Source of the DNA: Streptomyces sp. NBC_00443
Lineage (GTDB): Bacteria > Actinomycetota > Actinomycetes > Streptomycetales > Streptomycetaceae
Direction of reading: 5' to 3'
Assembly (NCBI RefSeq): GCF_036014175.1
Contig: NZ_CP107917.1
Coordinates: 310,001-374,000, forward strand
DNA: 64,000 nt
The notes under the pieces: generated by a model
The model's database searches: none
What the model was told of the DNA's origin: nothing
The model's input: only the letters and a program-made list of their open reading frames with translations
Made by a program: the position numbers and the translations under genes
Part shown: one piece after another, positions 43,291-51,590 of the stretch
How positions within the stretch are numbered: the stretch's first letter is position 1
How the letters are laid out: every line of letters starts with the position of its first letter

Positions 43291-44697
43291 ATGACCACAA
43301 CGCTCGCTCCCCCGGTCCGCATCGGGAGGGCCGCTGTCGGGGCCCTCGGCTTGCTGGCAGTCGCCACCGGTGCCTTGGAGTCGGTGGTGACGCCGACGCT
43401 CCCGCTCCTGCAACGCGAGCTGGATATGAGTCCCGCCGAAGGGGCGTTACTCAGCATCGTGCTCCTCATCACCGGCGCGCTCGTCACACCGGTCGCAGGC
43501 AAGTTAGGCGACCGCTACGGCGGAAAACGGGTCCTGATCAGGCTGATGGCGGTGGTCTCGGCCGGCGGCCTGGTGTCCGCCCTGGCACCGAACCTGCCCG
43601 TGCTGCTGCTCGGCCAGGTGCTGCAGGGAGCGATGGTGGGCGCACTGCCCCTGTCGTTCATCCTGGTGCGCAACCACCTCCCCGCGGGCGAGTCGAAGGT
43701 GGCCATCGGGGTGGTCAGCGGTTTGTTCGTGGGCGGCGGGATGGCGGGCACGTTGTCGGCCGGGCCCGTCGCGGAAGGGCTGTCCCGACACTGGATGTTC
43801 GCGCTGCCGACGATCGCGGTCATCGGGGCCACGCTGCTGGTGAACAGGCTGATGCCGCACGATCTGCCGGGCCGGTCCGGCCGGTCGGGCGCCGTCGGGG
43901 TCGACTGGCCCGGCCTGGTCCTCTTGAGCGGGACGCTGGTCACGCTCATGCTCGTGCTCGCACTGGCCCCCGACCTCGGCGCGCAGCCACTCGTGCTCGG
44001 CGCCCTCATCGTGGTGCTGGCCGCTTTCGTGGCCGGATGGATAGCCGTTGAGCGTCGTGCGGCCTCGCCGATGGTCGATCTGCGCATGCTGGCGCGGCCT
44101 GCGGTGTGGAAGTCGTGCGTGCTGACGTTCCTGATCTGCGTCGGCACCGCGGTGCCGGTCCACCTCGTCCCGCAGCTGTTCGCGGTGTCCTCCGACGAGT
44201 ACGGCTTCGGAGCCGGCGCCACCGAGATCGGCTTCTATCTGCTGCCCGGCGCCGTGGCCGCGTCGCTGGCCGGGCCGCTGGGTGGGATCGGGGCGCGGCG
44301 TTTCGGCTCGCGTGCCGTGGTCACCGCCGGGATCGTCATCATGGCCGCCGGGCTGATCACCCTGGCAGTCGTGCATACCGAGGTCTGGCACCTCGTCATC
44401 GGCAAGATGATGATCGCGCTCGCCAACGGCCTGTGCGTCACGGCGCTGGTGACCAGCACCGCCACGACCGTCGATCAAGGCGACACCGGCATCGCCACCA
44501 GCCTGGTGCTGGTGACGCGCGTGCTCGGTTACGCCGTGGGGGTGCAGGTCAGTGGTGCGATCCTCACCGCCGGGACCCCTTCCGGGTCGGATGTCCCGGC
44601 CGAATCGGCCTTCGTCACCGGCTTCGTCATGGCCGGCGCCGTCACGGCGCTGTGCCTGCTTGTCGTGCGGACCATGAACAAAGGAGTCAAGGAATGA
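43291..44697 (+). CDS. MFS drug-efflux transporter (DHA type)
   Basis: The start at 43291 (MTTTLAPPVRIGRAAVGALG) follows AAGGA by seven bases; an ATG 18 bases upstream is a weaker alternative. The 468-residue protein has 12 to 14 hydrophobic helices. The MFS motif A is in GKLGDRYGGKRVLIRLMAVV, and the helix-5 region (GVVSGLFVGGGMAGTLSAGP) fits the antiporter type. It is expected to export a hydrophobic compound with proton exchange. It is coupled to the FAD monooxygenase gene through an ATGA overlap, so both act on the same compound or class. Confidence 0.9.
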   Translation: MTTTLAPPVRIGRAAVGALGLLAVATGALESVVTPTLPLLQRELDMSPAEGALLSIVLLITGALVTPVAGKLGDRYGGKRVLIRLMAVVSAGGLVSALAPNLPVLLLGQVLQGAMVGALPLSFILVRNHLPAGESKVAIGVVSGLFVGGGMAGTLSAGPVAEGLSRHWMFALPTIAVIGATLLVNRLMPHDLPGRSGRSGAVGVDWPGLVLLSGTLVTLMLVLALAPDLGAQPLVLGALIVVLAAFVAGWIAVERRAASPMVDLRMLARPAVWKSCVLTFLICVGTAVPVHLVPQLFAVSSDEYGFGAGATEIGFYLLPGAVAASLAGPLGGIGARRFGSRAVVTAGIVIMAAGLITLAVVHTEVWHLVIGKMMIALANGLCVTALVTSTATTVDQGDTGIATSLVLVTRVLGYAVGVQVSGAILTAGTPSGSDVPAESAFVTGFVMAGAVTALCLLVVRTMNKGVKE

Positions 44698-45941
44698 CGC
44701 GCACTGACCTGCCGAGGGAGTCGACGGAGCCGAGGGAGCCGACGGACATCTGTACGACGCCGAGGCGCAAGGTCCTGATATCCGGCGCCAGTATCGCGGG
44801 GCCAACCCTCGCGTTCTGGCTGAACCGCTACGGATTCGCCGTGACGGTGGTCGAGAAGGCAGGCACGCTTCGTGGCGGTGGGTACCCCATCGACGTACGC
44901 GGCACCGCACTTGAAGTCGTCCGGAGGATGGGAATCCTGCCGCAACTGCGGGACGCGCACATCGACCTGCGCCGGCTGACCTTCCTGCACGGGGACGGCA
45001 GCGAGGTGGCCTCGGTCAACCCGCACACCGTCACGGGCGGTGTCGCGGGACGGGACCTGGAGGTGCGGCGCGGGGATCTGACCGACGCTCTCCATGCGGC
45101 GGTCCGTGACGACGTGGAGTTCTTGTTCAACGACTCCATCGAAACCCTCGACCAGTCCGGCCACGGGGTCGATGTCACCTTCCGCGGGGGCGGCAGGCGT
45201 ACGTTCGACATGGTGTTCGGTGCAGACGGTCTGCACTCACGTACCCGCGAGTTCGTGTTCGGCCCCGAAGAGCAGTTCCACCGTTACCTCGGCTACTGCT
45301 TCGCCGGATTCACCATGCGCAACACCTTCGGGCTCTCCCACGAGGCCGTGCTGTGGAACACCCCGGGCAGGGCCGCGGTGCTCTACGCCGTGGGGGACAA
45401 CGACGAGGTGCACGCCTTCCTGAACTTCGCCCACGAGGAACCGCCGTTCGACGCGTTCCGTAACACTGAAGCCCAACGGGACCTGGTCGCTGCGGTCTTC
45501 GCTGACGCGGGCTGGGAGGTCCCGGGCATGCTTGCCGCCATGCACCATGCGGATGACCTGTTCTTCGACGGGGTCAGCCAGATCCGCATGCCCCGCTGGT
45601 CCAGCGGCAGGGTCGCGCTGGTGGGCGACGCCGCGTACGCGCCCTCGTTCCTCACGGGGCAGGGCTCCAGTCTCGCGCTCGTCGGTGCGTACATGCTCGC
45701 CGGTGCCCTGGCCGACCGGGACCACGCCGCGGGCTTCGCCGCCTACGAACACCACACCCGTGAGTTCGTGACCGTGAACCAGGAGCTGGTCGGCGAGGGG
45801 GACGCCGCACTCTTCCCGACCACCGCTCTGGCTTTGGAGCAGCGCAACGACGTGCTGCGCAACCTCAGCGCCATGCCCCTCACGGAGGGACGACCGGCCC
45901 ATTCGGCCCTCACCCTGCCCGAGTTCACACCCGTGAGGTGA
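44694..45941 (+). CDS. FAD-dependent aromatic monooxygenase
   Basis: The 415-residue protein starts MTRTDLPRESTEPREPTDIC, overlapping the pump gene by four bases. The dinucleotide-binding site is VLISGASIAGPTLAFWLNRY, with GASIAG as a variant of GxGxxG; the second FAD motif is GRVALVGDAAYAPSFLTGQG. Middle residues DMVFGADGLHSRTRE form the DG motif of PHBH-type hydroxylases. It resembles the tetracycline- and rifampicin-inactivating and 2-polyprenyl-phenol hydroxylases, which attack aromatic or polyketide substrates. Together with the pump and TetR regulator it looks like a resistance or detoxification module. Confidence 0.9.
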   Translation: MTRTDLPRESTEPREPTDICTTPRRKVLISGASIAGPTLAFWLNRYGFAVTVVEKAGTLRGGGYPIDVRGTALEVVRRMGILPQLRDAHIDLRRLTFLHGDGSEVASVNPHTVTGGVAGRDLEVRRGDLTDALHAAVRDDVEFLFNDSIETLDQSGHGVDVTFRGGGRRTFDMVFGADGLHSRTREFVFGPEEQFHRYLGYCFAGFTMRNTFGLSHEAVLWNTPGRAAVLYAVGDNDEVHAFLNFAHEEPPFDAFRNTEAQRDLVAAVFADAGWEVPGMLAAMHHADDLFFDGVSQIRMPRWSSGRVALVGDAAYAPSFLTGQGSSLALVGAYMLAGALADRDHAAGFAAYEHHTREFVTVNQELVGEGDAALFPTTALALEQRNDVLRNLSAMPLTEGRPAHSALTLPEFTPVR

Positions 45942-46026
45942 GCCCGGGCGCGCGGGCCCGAACGTGCCTCATCGGAGGGGGCGGTGAGACGGGGCAGTCG
46001 TGTCACGCAGGGACGCGGTGCGGGGC

Positions 46027-46105
46027 CCCTGACATCTGTCAGGGACCGTTGGGGCCGGCGGCCCTCTACGTTCCTGTGCGCACCACCTCTGTCAGTCCCC
46101 GACAG
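46027..46105 (+). promoter_or_regulatory. Two CTGTC palindromes upstream of the secreted gene
   Basis: CCCTGACA and TGTCAGGG form a perfect inverted repeat at 46027-46044 with only two bases between, and CTGTC/GACAG arms recur at 46089-46105. Both contain CTGTCAG or its complement. They precede the start at 46141 by 96 and 35 bases. A regulator bound to both sites is plausible. Confidence 0.5.
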
Positions 46106-46140
46106 CCCACCGTTCGACACCCACAGGAGCAACCGAACCC

Positions 46141-46563
46141 ATGCGTCCCCAGCGATCCCTTCTCGGCGCGGTCGGCACCATGACCCTGGTGCTTGCCTCC
46201 GTCTTCGCCACCGGCTCGGCCCAGGCTGCGTCCTCCGCCACGTCCGCCGTCTCCCCGACGATCTCACCGGCCGCCCCCTCGCAGCTGGTGCCCTCCGGCG
46301 ATCACGTCACCTGCGACACGGGCAACTTCTGCGCCGGCGTCTGGGACCCCACCGCCAACCAGTGGCGGGTCTTCTTCCTGTACGAGTGCAGCCGCTACTA
46401 CCTGTCGAACTGGCACGGCACGGGCGAGGTCATGAACAGCCAGACCGACAACGCCCAGGCGACGATCCACGGCCAGAACGGCAACGTGATCCAGACCTTC
46501 CCGGTCAGCACCGACTCACCCGACGTGGACTGGGAGCCGGTCTGGTCGATCCGCAACTGCTGA
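46141..46563 (+). CDS. Small secreted protein, peptidase-inhibitor-like
   Basis: The 140-residue protein starts MRPQRSLLGAVGTMTLVLAS and has a signal peptide ending at GSAQA. After a serine- and proline-rich linker the mature domain is VTCDTGNFCAGVWDPTANQW and VFFLYECSRYYLSNWHGTGE, ending in EPVWSIRNC. The four cysteines probably form two disulfides, and the aromatic-rich beta pattern resembles I36-type inhibitor domains and related small Streptomyces exoproteins. I could not match it to a characterised protein. It stands alone between the resistance module and the P450 operon. Confidence 0.75.
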   Translation: MRPQRSLLGAVGTMTLVLASVFATGSAQAASSATSAVSPTISPAAPSQLVPSGDHVTCDTGNFCAGVWDPTANQWRVFFLYECSRYYLSNWHGTGEVMNSQTDNAQATIHGQNGNVIQTFPVSTDSPDVDWEPVWSIRNC

Positions 46564-46605
46564 CCGAGAAGAGAGAACGAGGCACGGCATGAGGTGGCCC
46601 GGACC

Positions 46606-46827
46606 TCAGGGGCCGCCGGATCCCGGCTCGCGGAGGGTGATCGCCCCGGAGGGGCAGACTCCGGCGGCCATCTGTGCGGCGGCGCGTTGTGCGATGAGAG
46701 GCTCCGCGTGGAGCAGGAGCACGCGGCCGTCGTCCGGATCCTGGTCGAAGACCTCGGGGGCGGTCAGGGCGCACATCCCGGCGCCGATGCACCGCTCGCG
46801 GTCGACGTGCAGGTGCGTCGTCTTCAT
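46606..46827 (-). CDS. [3Fe-4S] ferredoxin for the adjacent P450
   Basis: The 73-residue protein starts MKTTHLHVDRERCIGAGMCA. Three cluster cysteines can be counted at 13, 19 and 58 (CIGAGMC and VCPSGAI); the fourth position is Ala16, which is the usual situation in the [3Fe-4S] ferredoxins that serve actinobacterial P450s. It overlaps the P450 gene by four bases (46824-46827), so the two are made together. It passes electrons from an as yet unlinked ferredoxin reductase; none is encoded nearby. Confidence 0.93.
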   Translation of the reverse strand: MKTTHLHVDRERCIGAGMCALTAPEVFDQDPDDGRVLLLHAEPLIAQRAAAQMAAGVCPSGAITLREPGSGGP

Positions 46828-48026
46828 GACCCCTCCTTGTCCCAGGTGACGGGGAGGCTCTTCACTCCGTAGATGTCGGCGGTCTCCGGGCGCAGGCCGA
46901 CTTCTTCAGCCGGTACGGCCAGACGCAGCGTGGGGAACCGGTCGATCAGCGCGCGGAAGGCGACCCGCATCTCGACGCGGGCCAGTTGCTGGCCCAGGCA
47001 CTGGTGGATCCCGTGGCTGAAGGCCAGGTGCCCGGCCGTGTCCGGCCGTTGGAGGTCGAGTGCGTGGGGGTCGGTGAAGCGTTCGGGGTCGCGGTTGGCG
47101 GTGTTGTAGGACAGGACGACGGTCGTGCCGGCCTCGATGGTCCGGCCGCCCAGCTCGACGTCCTCGAGGGCCGTCCTCATGAACGTCTTGGCGACGCTCA
47201 GGTACCGCAGCAGTTCCTCCACGGCCCTGTCGGTGAGAGCGGGGTCGGCGCGCAGCGCGGCCAGCTGTGCCGGGTTCTGAAGGAGCGCGAAGGTGCCGAG
47301 GGACAGCATGTTGGCGGTGGTGTCGAATCCGGCGGCCAGCAGGATCAGGCTGATCCCCTTCAGCTCCTCGTCGGTGAGGTCGCTGTCGGTGAGTTCGCTG
47401 AGCACGTCGTCGGTGGGGTTCGCGCGCTTGGCGGCCACCAGGTGGGCGAGGTACTCCTGGGTTGCGGTGTAGGCCGCTATCAGTTTCTCGTCGCTCGTCT
47501 CCCCTCCCATGAACGTGTCGATCTGCTCCTGGAATGAGCCCCGGTCCTCATACGGCACGCCCAGCAGCTCGCAGATGACGATGGTCGGGATGGGCTTGGC
47601 GAACGCGCTCACCAGGTCGGTCGGAGGCCCGGCCTTCTCCATGGCGTCCAGGCAGTCGGCGGTGATCTGCTCGATGCGCTCGGTGAGAAGTCGCATCCGC
47701 CGTACCGTGAACTTGCCCACCAGCGGCTTGCGATAGCGCCCGTGCTGCGGCTCGTCCATGAGGAGAAACTCGCCGGGCGGCGCTGGAGGAACCTCGAAGT
47801 CCCCCACGTTCAGGAGCTCTTTGCGCGAGCTGAACCGCGAGTCGGCCAGGACCGACCTGACGAGTTCATAGCCGGTGATCAGCCAGCCGGGTTTTCCGCC
47901 CTCGTGGGTGAAGCGGCTGATGGGGCCGTGCCGACGGGCGTCGAGCAGCTCTGCCGGCGGGTCGAAGGGGCAGCCGGACCGACGCGCCGTCGGCAGCGTC
48001 GTGACGGTGTGGAGGGACTCGCTCAT
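46824..48026 (-). CDS. Cytochrome P450
   Basis: The start at 48026 (MSESLHTVTTLPTARRSGCP) has AGGA seven bases upstream; the ATG two codons earlier is too close. The 400-residue protein has all P450 landmarks: the I-helix oxygen-activation motif LILLAAGFDTTANMLSLG, the K-helix E-x-x-R in AVEELLRYLSVAK, and the haem-binding FSHGIHQCLGQQLARVEM with Cys in HQCLG. It looks like a CYP105-type enzyme, a group known for hydroxylating antibiotics and xenobiotics; the substrate is not predictable. The upstream region has repeated CGTTGC elements. Confidence 0.92.
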   Translation of the reverse strand: MSESLHTVTTLPTARRSGCPFDPPAELLDARRHGPISRFTHEGGKPGWLITGYELVRSVLADSRFSSRKELLNVGDFEVPPAPPGEFLLMDEPQHGRYRKPLVGKFTVRRMRLLTERIEQITADCLDAMEKAGPPTDLVSAFAKPIPTIVICELLGVPYEDRGSFQEQIDTFMGGETSDEKLIAAYTATQEYLAHLVAAKRANPTDDVLSELTDSDLTDEELKGISLILLAAGFDTTANMLSLGTFALLQNPAQLAALRADPALTDRAVEELLRYLSVAKTFMRTALEDVELGGRTIEAGTTVVLSYNTANRDPERFTDPHALDLQRPDTAGHLAFSHGIHQCLGQQLARVEMRVAFRALIDRFPTLRLAVPAEEVGLRPETADIYGVKSLPVTWDKEGS

Positions 48027-48060
48027 GTCCATTCCTCATCTCGCGATACTCCGTGTTTTA

Positions 48061-48178
48061 CGTTGCTCGAAAGCTACGTTGCATTCACAATCGCGTCAAT
48101 CCACATGAGTGCGTAACACCAGGTAGACAGCGATAAATTGAAGCAATGACGTTGCCGCCGAACGCAACGCCTCGTTGC
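48061..48178. promoter_or_regulatory. CGTTGC repeats in the P450 upstream region
   Basis: CGTTGC occurs at 48061, 48077, 48150 and 48173; the last, with GCAACG at 48164, forms the palindrome GCAACG-CCT-CGTTGC. The first two copies are 16 bases apart, one and a half helical turns. The region is unusually AT-rich for this window and serves the P450 operon and possibly the divergent lipoprotein. Confidence 0.55.
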
Positions 48179-48361
48179 AATAGATGAAAGCGAAGGCAAT
48201 AGCCGAAGTCGCGACTCAGGGACCCGGGGCGGGGCCCGCCGGCGACTGACGAGTGACATGACACGCCGGTCCCGACGCCAATCACCACCATTGCATCCGG
48301 TTTGTCATATTTTCTGATTGTTCTCCGCTCCCCCGACAGGAACGCCGAGGCCTGCCCTGCC

Positions 48362-49336
48362 ATGCCCGACGGACAGCCAAACCGGACGCACCCGACGCAC
48401 TACCTCCTCGCGCACACGCTCAGGGTCTGCGCCGCCTGCGCCGCCACCGCAGTCGTGGCGTCGCTCGCGGCCTGCTCCGCCCCCGGCACGCCCCACGCCC
48501 ACGAGGCGCAGTCGCCCTCCGCGCGGGCGGGCGCGCCCGCCCGCGGACCGGCTGCGCACCCGCGCGAACACCTGCGTGCCACTCTCGCGCGTGCGCTCCG
48601 GCCGGTCCTGCCGGACGGCGACACGCGGTTGGCGGTGGCCGTGCTCGACCTGGACAGCGCCTACCAGCGGATCACGTCGTACGGCGAGGAGGCGACGTTC
48701 GACACGGCGAGCATCAGCAAGGTGAACATCCTCGCGACACTGCTGCTCCAGGCACAGGACGAGGGCCGCGAGCTCACGTCCACCGAGCGCACATACGCCG
48801 AGGAGATGATCCGCACGAGCGACAACGCGGCGGCGAACGCCCTGTGGCGGGCGATCGGCAAGGACGAAGGACTCCATGCAGCGAACGAGCGGCTGGGGCT
48901 CTCCTCGACACGGAGCGGCCCCGGCATCAGCTGGGGCCTCACCCAGACCACCGCAACGGACCAGGTCAAGCTGTTGCGGGCGGTCTTCGCCGACGGCCGG
49001 TGGGCTCCGTCCCCTCCCAGGGGGCTGACCCAGGCGTCCCGCGCCGCCATCGGGCACCTGATGGACGGCATCGCGGACGACCAGGACTGGGGGGTGTCCG
49101 CCGCCCGCTCCCCCGGCTCCCGATGGGCCCTCAAGAACGGCTGGCTGCGGCGCAACACGACCGACCTGTGGGTCATCAACAGTGTCGGCCAGGTCAGGGT
49201 CCACGGTCACCGGTATCTCGTGTCGGTCCTCAGCGACGGCAACCCGACGATGGAAAGCGGGATCTCGCTCGTGGAACGAGCGGCGAGAGCGGCGATCGGC
49301 GCGGCCAGCACACACGCCCGGCCCTGGCCGCAGTAG
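48362..49336 (+). CDS. Lipoprotein with class A beta-lactamase-like fold
   Basis: The start at 48362 (MPDGQPNRTHPTHYLLAHTL) gives 324 residues. A lipobox (VASLAACSAPG) gives the membrane-linked Cys. The active-site motifs are S-x-x-K in TASISKVNILATLLLQ, S-D-N in IRTSDNAAANALW, and a K-N-G in ALKNGWLRR in place of the usual K-T/S-G. The long proline- and alanine-rich linker after the Cys places the domain away from the membrane. The absence of a Glu166-type loop could not be judged by eye. It is either a penicillinase-like enzyme or a transpeptidase-type serine hydrolase. Confidence 0.82.
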   Translation: MPDGQPNRTHPTHYLLAHTLRVCAACAATAVVASLAACSAPGTPHAHEAQSPSARAGAPARGPAAHPREHLRATLARALRPVLPDGDTRLAVAVLDLDSAYQRITSYGEEATFDTASISKVNILATLLLQAQDEGRELTSTERTYAEEMIRTSDNAAANALWRAIGKDEGLHAANERLGLSSTRSGPGISWGLTQTTATDQVKLLRAVFADGRWAPSPPRGLTQASRAAIGHLMDGIADDQDWGVSAARSPGSRWALKNGWLRRNTTDLWVINSVGQVRVHGHRYLVSVLSDGNPTMESGISLVERAARAAIGAASTHARPWPQ

Positions 49337-49972
49337 CCTCGATCGGCTCCCGACGGTCGGCGGCAGCCCTGACTCCTCGCCCGCACCCCTCCTCACTTGT
49401 CCTAGGCGCGCTCATGGTCGCGTACGTCGTAAGAGGTATCGCTCGACCAGCGGGCTCATCCGCACGGCGGAACGACGTCACGACCGCTGACTGACGTGTG
49501 CGGGGCGGGTGTTGAGCAGGATCGGTCGTGGCGGAGCGAGGGTCGTCCACTCGCTCCCCGCTCTGCGGTTCCACAGCCCCGAATGGAGTTCCGTGATGTC
49601 CCGATTCAAGTCGCCCAGCCGCGCCGTCATTCGGCCATGTGCTCTCGTTTCTCCGACGTCCCTGCCGCACCGACGTCGACGGCGCCGCGTGGCGCCGCCC
49701 GCCACCACAGGCGCGGGCGGGCACGGCGTACGCCGGCCTGAGCGCACGGGCAGACGTCCACCCCTCGTGGACTCCACTCGGAGCAGTCCTGAGTCACCCG
49801 CCCAGCGGCCCCTCCCCCCACGGGCCGGGCGAGTGGCCGGATATGACGAAGTTCGGTGCCGCGGCGCAGGATCAGCATGTCGCCGTCGGCGTCCCGGCCG
49901 ATCTGCCAAGGGCTCCCTTCGGTTGGGAGACCTTCCGGCCCGTACCCTCCGGGCAGAGGTCTGTCCGGCCTC
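49337..49972. other. Gene-free stretch
   Basis: About 640 bases without a convincing gene. Several long open frames overlap on both strands but have arginine- and proline-rich low-complexity translations and no ribosome binding site. It separates the lipoprotein gene from the DUF5133 gene. Confidence 0.4.
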
Positions 49973-50218
49973 CTACGCCGCCAGCGTCTTGTCCTCTCGC
50001 GTGGGGCCCTCACGGTCGGCGCGGTACCTCTGCAGCAGTGTGTCCGCTGCGGACAGAGCGTCCTCGGCGGTGCGGGCGTCGGTGATCACGCAGAGCGTGT
50101 ACGTGGCGTCTTCGAGAGCGCGGCTGGTGCCACCGGTGGGAAGCACGTCGTGGGCGATGCGCGCCTCGGCGAACCGGGCCAGCGCGACACGCAGTTCCTT
50201 CTCAGCCGGAAGGAGCAT
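49973..50218 (-). CDS. DUF5133-family small protein
   Basis: The start at 50218 (MLLPAEKELRVALARFAEAR) has AGAGGAA six bases upstream; the frame is open further up. The 81-residue protein has the family's MLLP opening and the central SRALEDATYTLCVITDARTA, then a helical end (EDALSAADTLLQRYRADREG). DUF5133 proteins are small soluble proteins of unknown function typical of Streptomyces. Confidence 0.78.
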   Translation of the reverse strand: MLLPAEKELRVALARFAEARIAHDVLPTGGTSRALEDATYTLCVITDARTAEDALSAADTLLQRYRADREGPTREDKTLAA

Positions 50219-50408
50219 GGCGATTCCTCTCTCCAAGCACAGCTCGCCTGGCGGCCGACGCCGCCGCGAGGAACAGGCTGCATACATGGCTCACGCGAGT
50301 CATCGACACAGAGCAGCGCGAGCAGAACTCCAAGTGCCCCGCCTGGAAAGGTCTACACCTGCGGACCGCCGGGACCCCTCGTGCGGGGGAACGGCCGGCC
50401 CGCCGGCC

Positions 50409-51374
50409 TCACCCGCCCGGACCCGGGTCCGGCCGGACGGCTGATTCGATGCCGGCGCGGGCCGCTTCCAGCTGGGCCGCGAACGCGATGCCGAGGAAGA
50501 GTGCGACGGCGGTGAGGTTGGCCCACAGCAGCAGGGCGATGAAGGCGGTGAGAGGGCCGTACACGGCACCGAAGGCGCCGCTCTCCTTGACGTACAGCGC
50601 GAGCAACCAGGTGGCCGACACCCACAGCAACAGGTGCACGGCCGAGCCGAAGGCCAGCCATGTGTAGCCGGGCTGGACGCGCCGCGGCGACCAACGGAAG
50701 ATCACGGCGGAGGCCGCCCAGGCCAGCGCGAGCCCCAGCGGGATGTCGAGCACACCCCACCATTGCGGCCCGCTGTCCGCCCAGCCGGCGGTGTCCGCCA
50801 CCGCGTCGCCCACGGCCTCGCCGGCGACGAGCACCACGAACCCCAGTACCAGGGGCAGACCGGCGGCGATCGCGAGGACTGTCGCCCGCGCGTATTTGCG
50901 CGGGAAGGGACGGTCGCGCTCGATGCCGTAGATACGGTTGGCGCCGCGCTCGATCTGGCCCATGGCGGAGGCGAGGTTCAGCAGTGCGAAGCCCAGACCG
51001 AGCCACAGGGCGAGCGTGCTCCAGGCGTCGCCGTGCGCGGTGCGCCGCGTCCCGTCGAAGGCATCCTCGACGATCTCCGCGCTCGCGCCCGGCACGATCC
51101 GGCCGAGCGTGAGCTCGACGACCCGGCCCACGCCCTCGGTGTGCACCGATGTCGCCAGGCCGACAAGCGCCACGGCGCAGGGAACCAGCCCCAGCACCAC
51201 CTGGAAGGCCAGCGCCCGGGCGTTGGTGAACCCGTCCGCGTAACGGAACCGTGCGAAGGAGTCGGCCAGCAGCCGCAGCCCCCCGTAGTGGCGCAGAGCG
51301 GCGAACGCCTCGTCTCCGGAGAGTTCCTCCCCGATCATGTCCCGGGTCTGCGGCACGTGGACGGCGGTTCCCAT
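50409..51374 (-). CDS. YihY/BrkB-family membrane protein
   Basis: The start at 51374 (MGTAVHVPQTRDMIGEELSG) follows AAGGAGGGG. The 321-residue protein has six hydrophobic helices with the family pattern: ADGFTNARALAFQVVLGLVP, TLALWLGLGFALLNLASAMG, RATVLAIAAGLPLVLGFVVL, and a C-terminal YGPLTAFIALLLWANLTAVA. YihY family proteins were once thought to be ribonuclease BN; their function is unknown. The gene is alone, with a 216-base divergent region to the oxidoreductase gene that holds the TetR-type operator. Confidence 0.9.
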   Translation of the reverse strand: MGTAVHVPQTRDMIGEELSGDEAFAALRHYGGLRLLADSFARFRYADGFTNARALAFQVVLGLVPCAVALVGLATSVHTEGVGRVVELTLGRIVPGASAEIVEDAFDGTRRTAHGDAWSTLALWLGLGFALLNLASAMGQIERGANRIYGIERDRPFPRKYARATVLAIAAGLPLVLGFVVLVAGEAVGDAVADTAGWADSGPQWWGVLDIPLGLALAWAASAVIFRWSPRRVQPGYTWLAFGSAVHLLLWVSATWLLALYVKESGAFGAVYGPLTAFIALLLWANLTAVALFLGIAFAAQLEAARAGIESAVRPDPGPGG

Positions 51375-51529
51375 GGCGTCGCCCCTCCTTGTCGTACGGC
51401 TGTTCCCTGACCGAATGCCCACCGAACCCGTTCGTCCGACCTCGGATTTCAGGTTTGTGCTGAAGCCGGTCCACGTCCCGGGCACAGCATCCCTTGCCTC
51501 ACGCGCATCGGCACCGTACGCTCACGGGC

Positions 51530-51549
51530 CATACCGACCGGATGGTATG
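51530..51549. promoter_or_regulatory. TetR-type operator upstream of the oxidoreductase genes
   Basis: CATACCGACCGGATGGTATG is a 20-base inverted repeat matching at 9 of 10 positions per arm, similar to sites bound by several TetR regulators (ACCGACCGGTCGGT core). It is 41 bases before the ATG at 51591. No intact TetR gene is adjacent. Confidence 0.7.
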
Positions 51550-51590
51550 CAGCTCGACAGGTCACCGCGAGGACTGAGGAGTCGCCGAAC

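Noticed and set aside
41883..48026. A natural-product biosynthetic gene cluster (flavin reductase, monooxygenase, pump, P450)
   Set aside because: No core synthase (PKS, NRPS, terpene cyclase or similar) is present, and the genes are in separate divergent units; detoxification modules explain them better.
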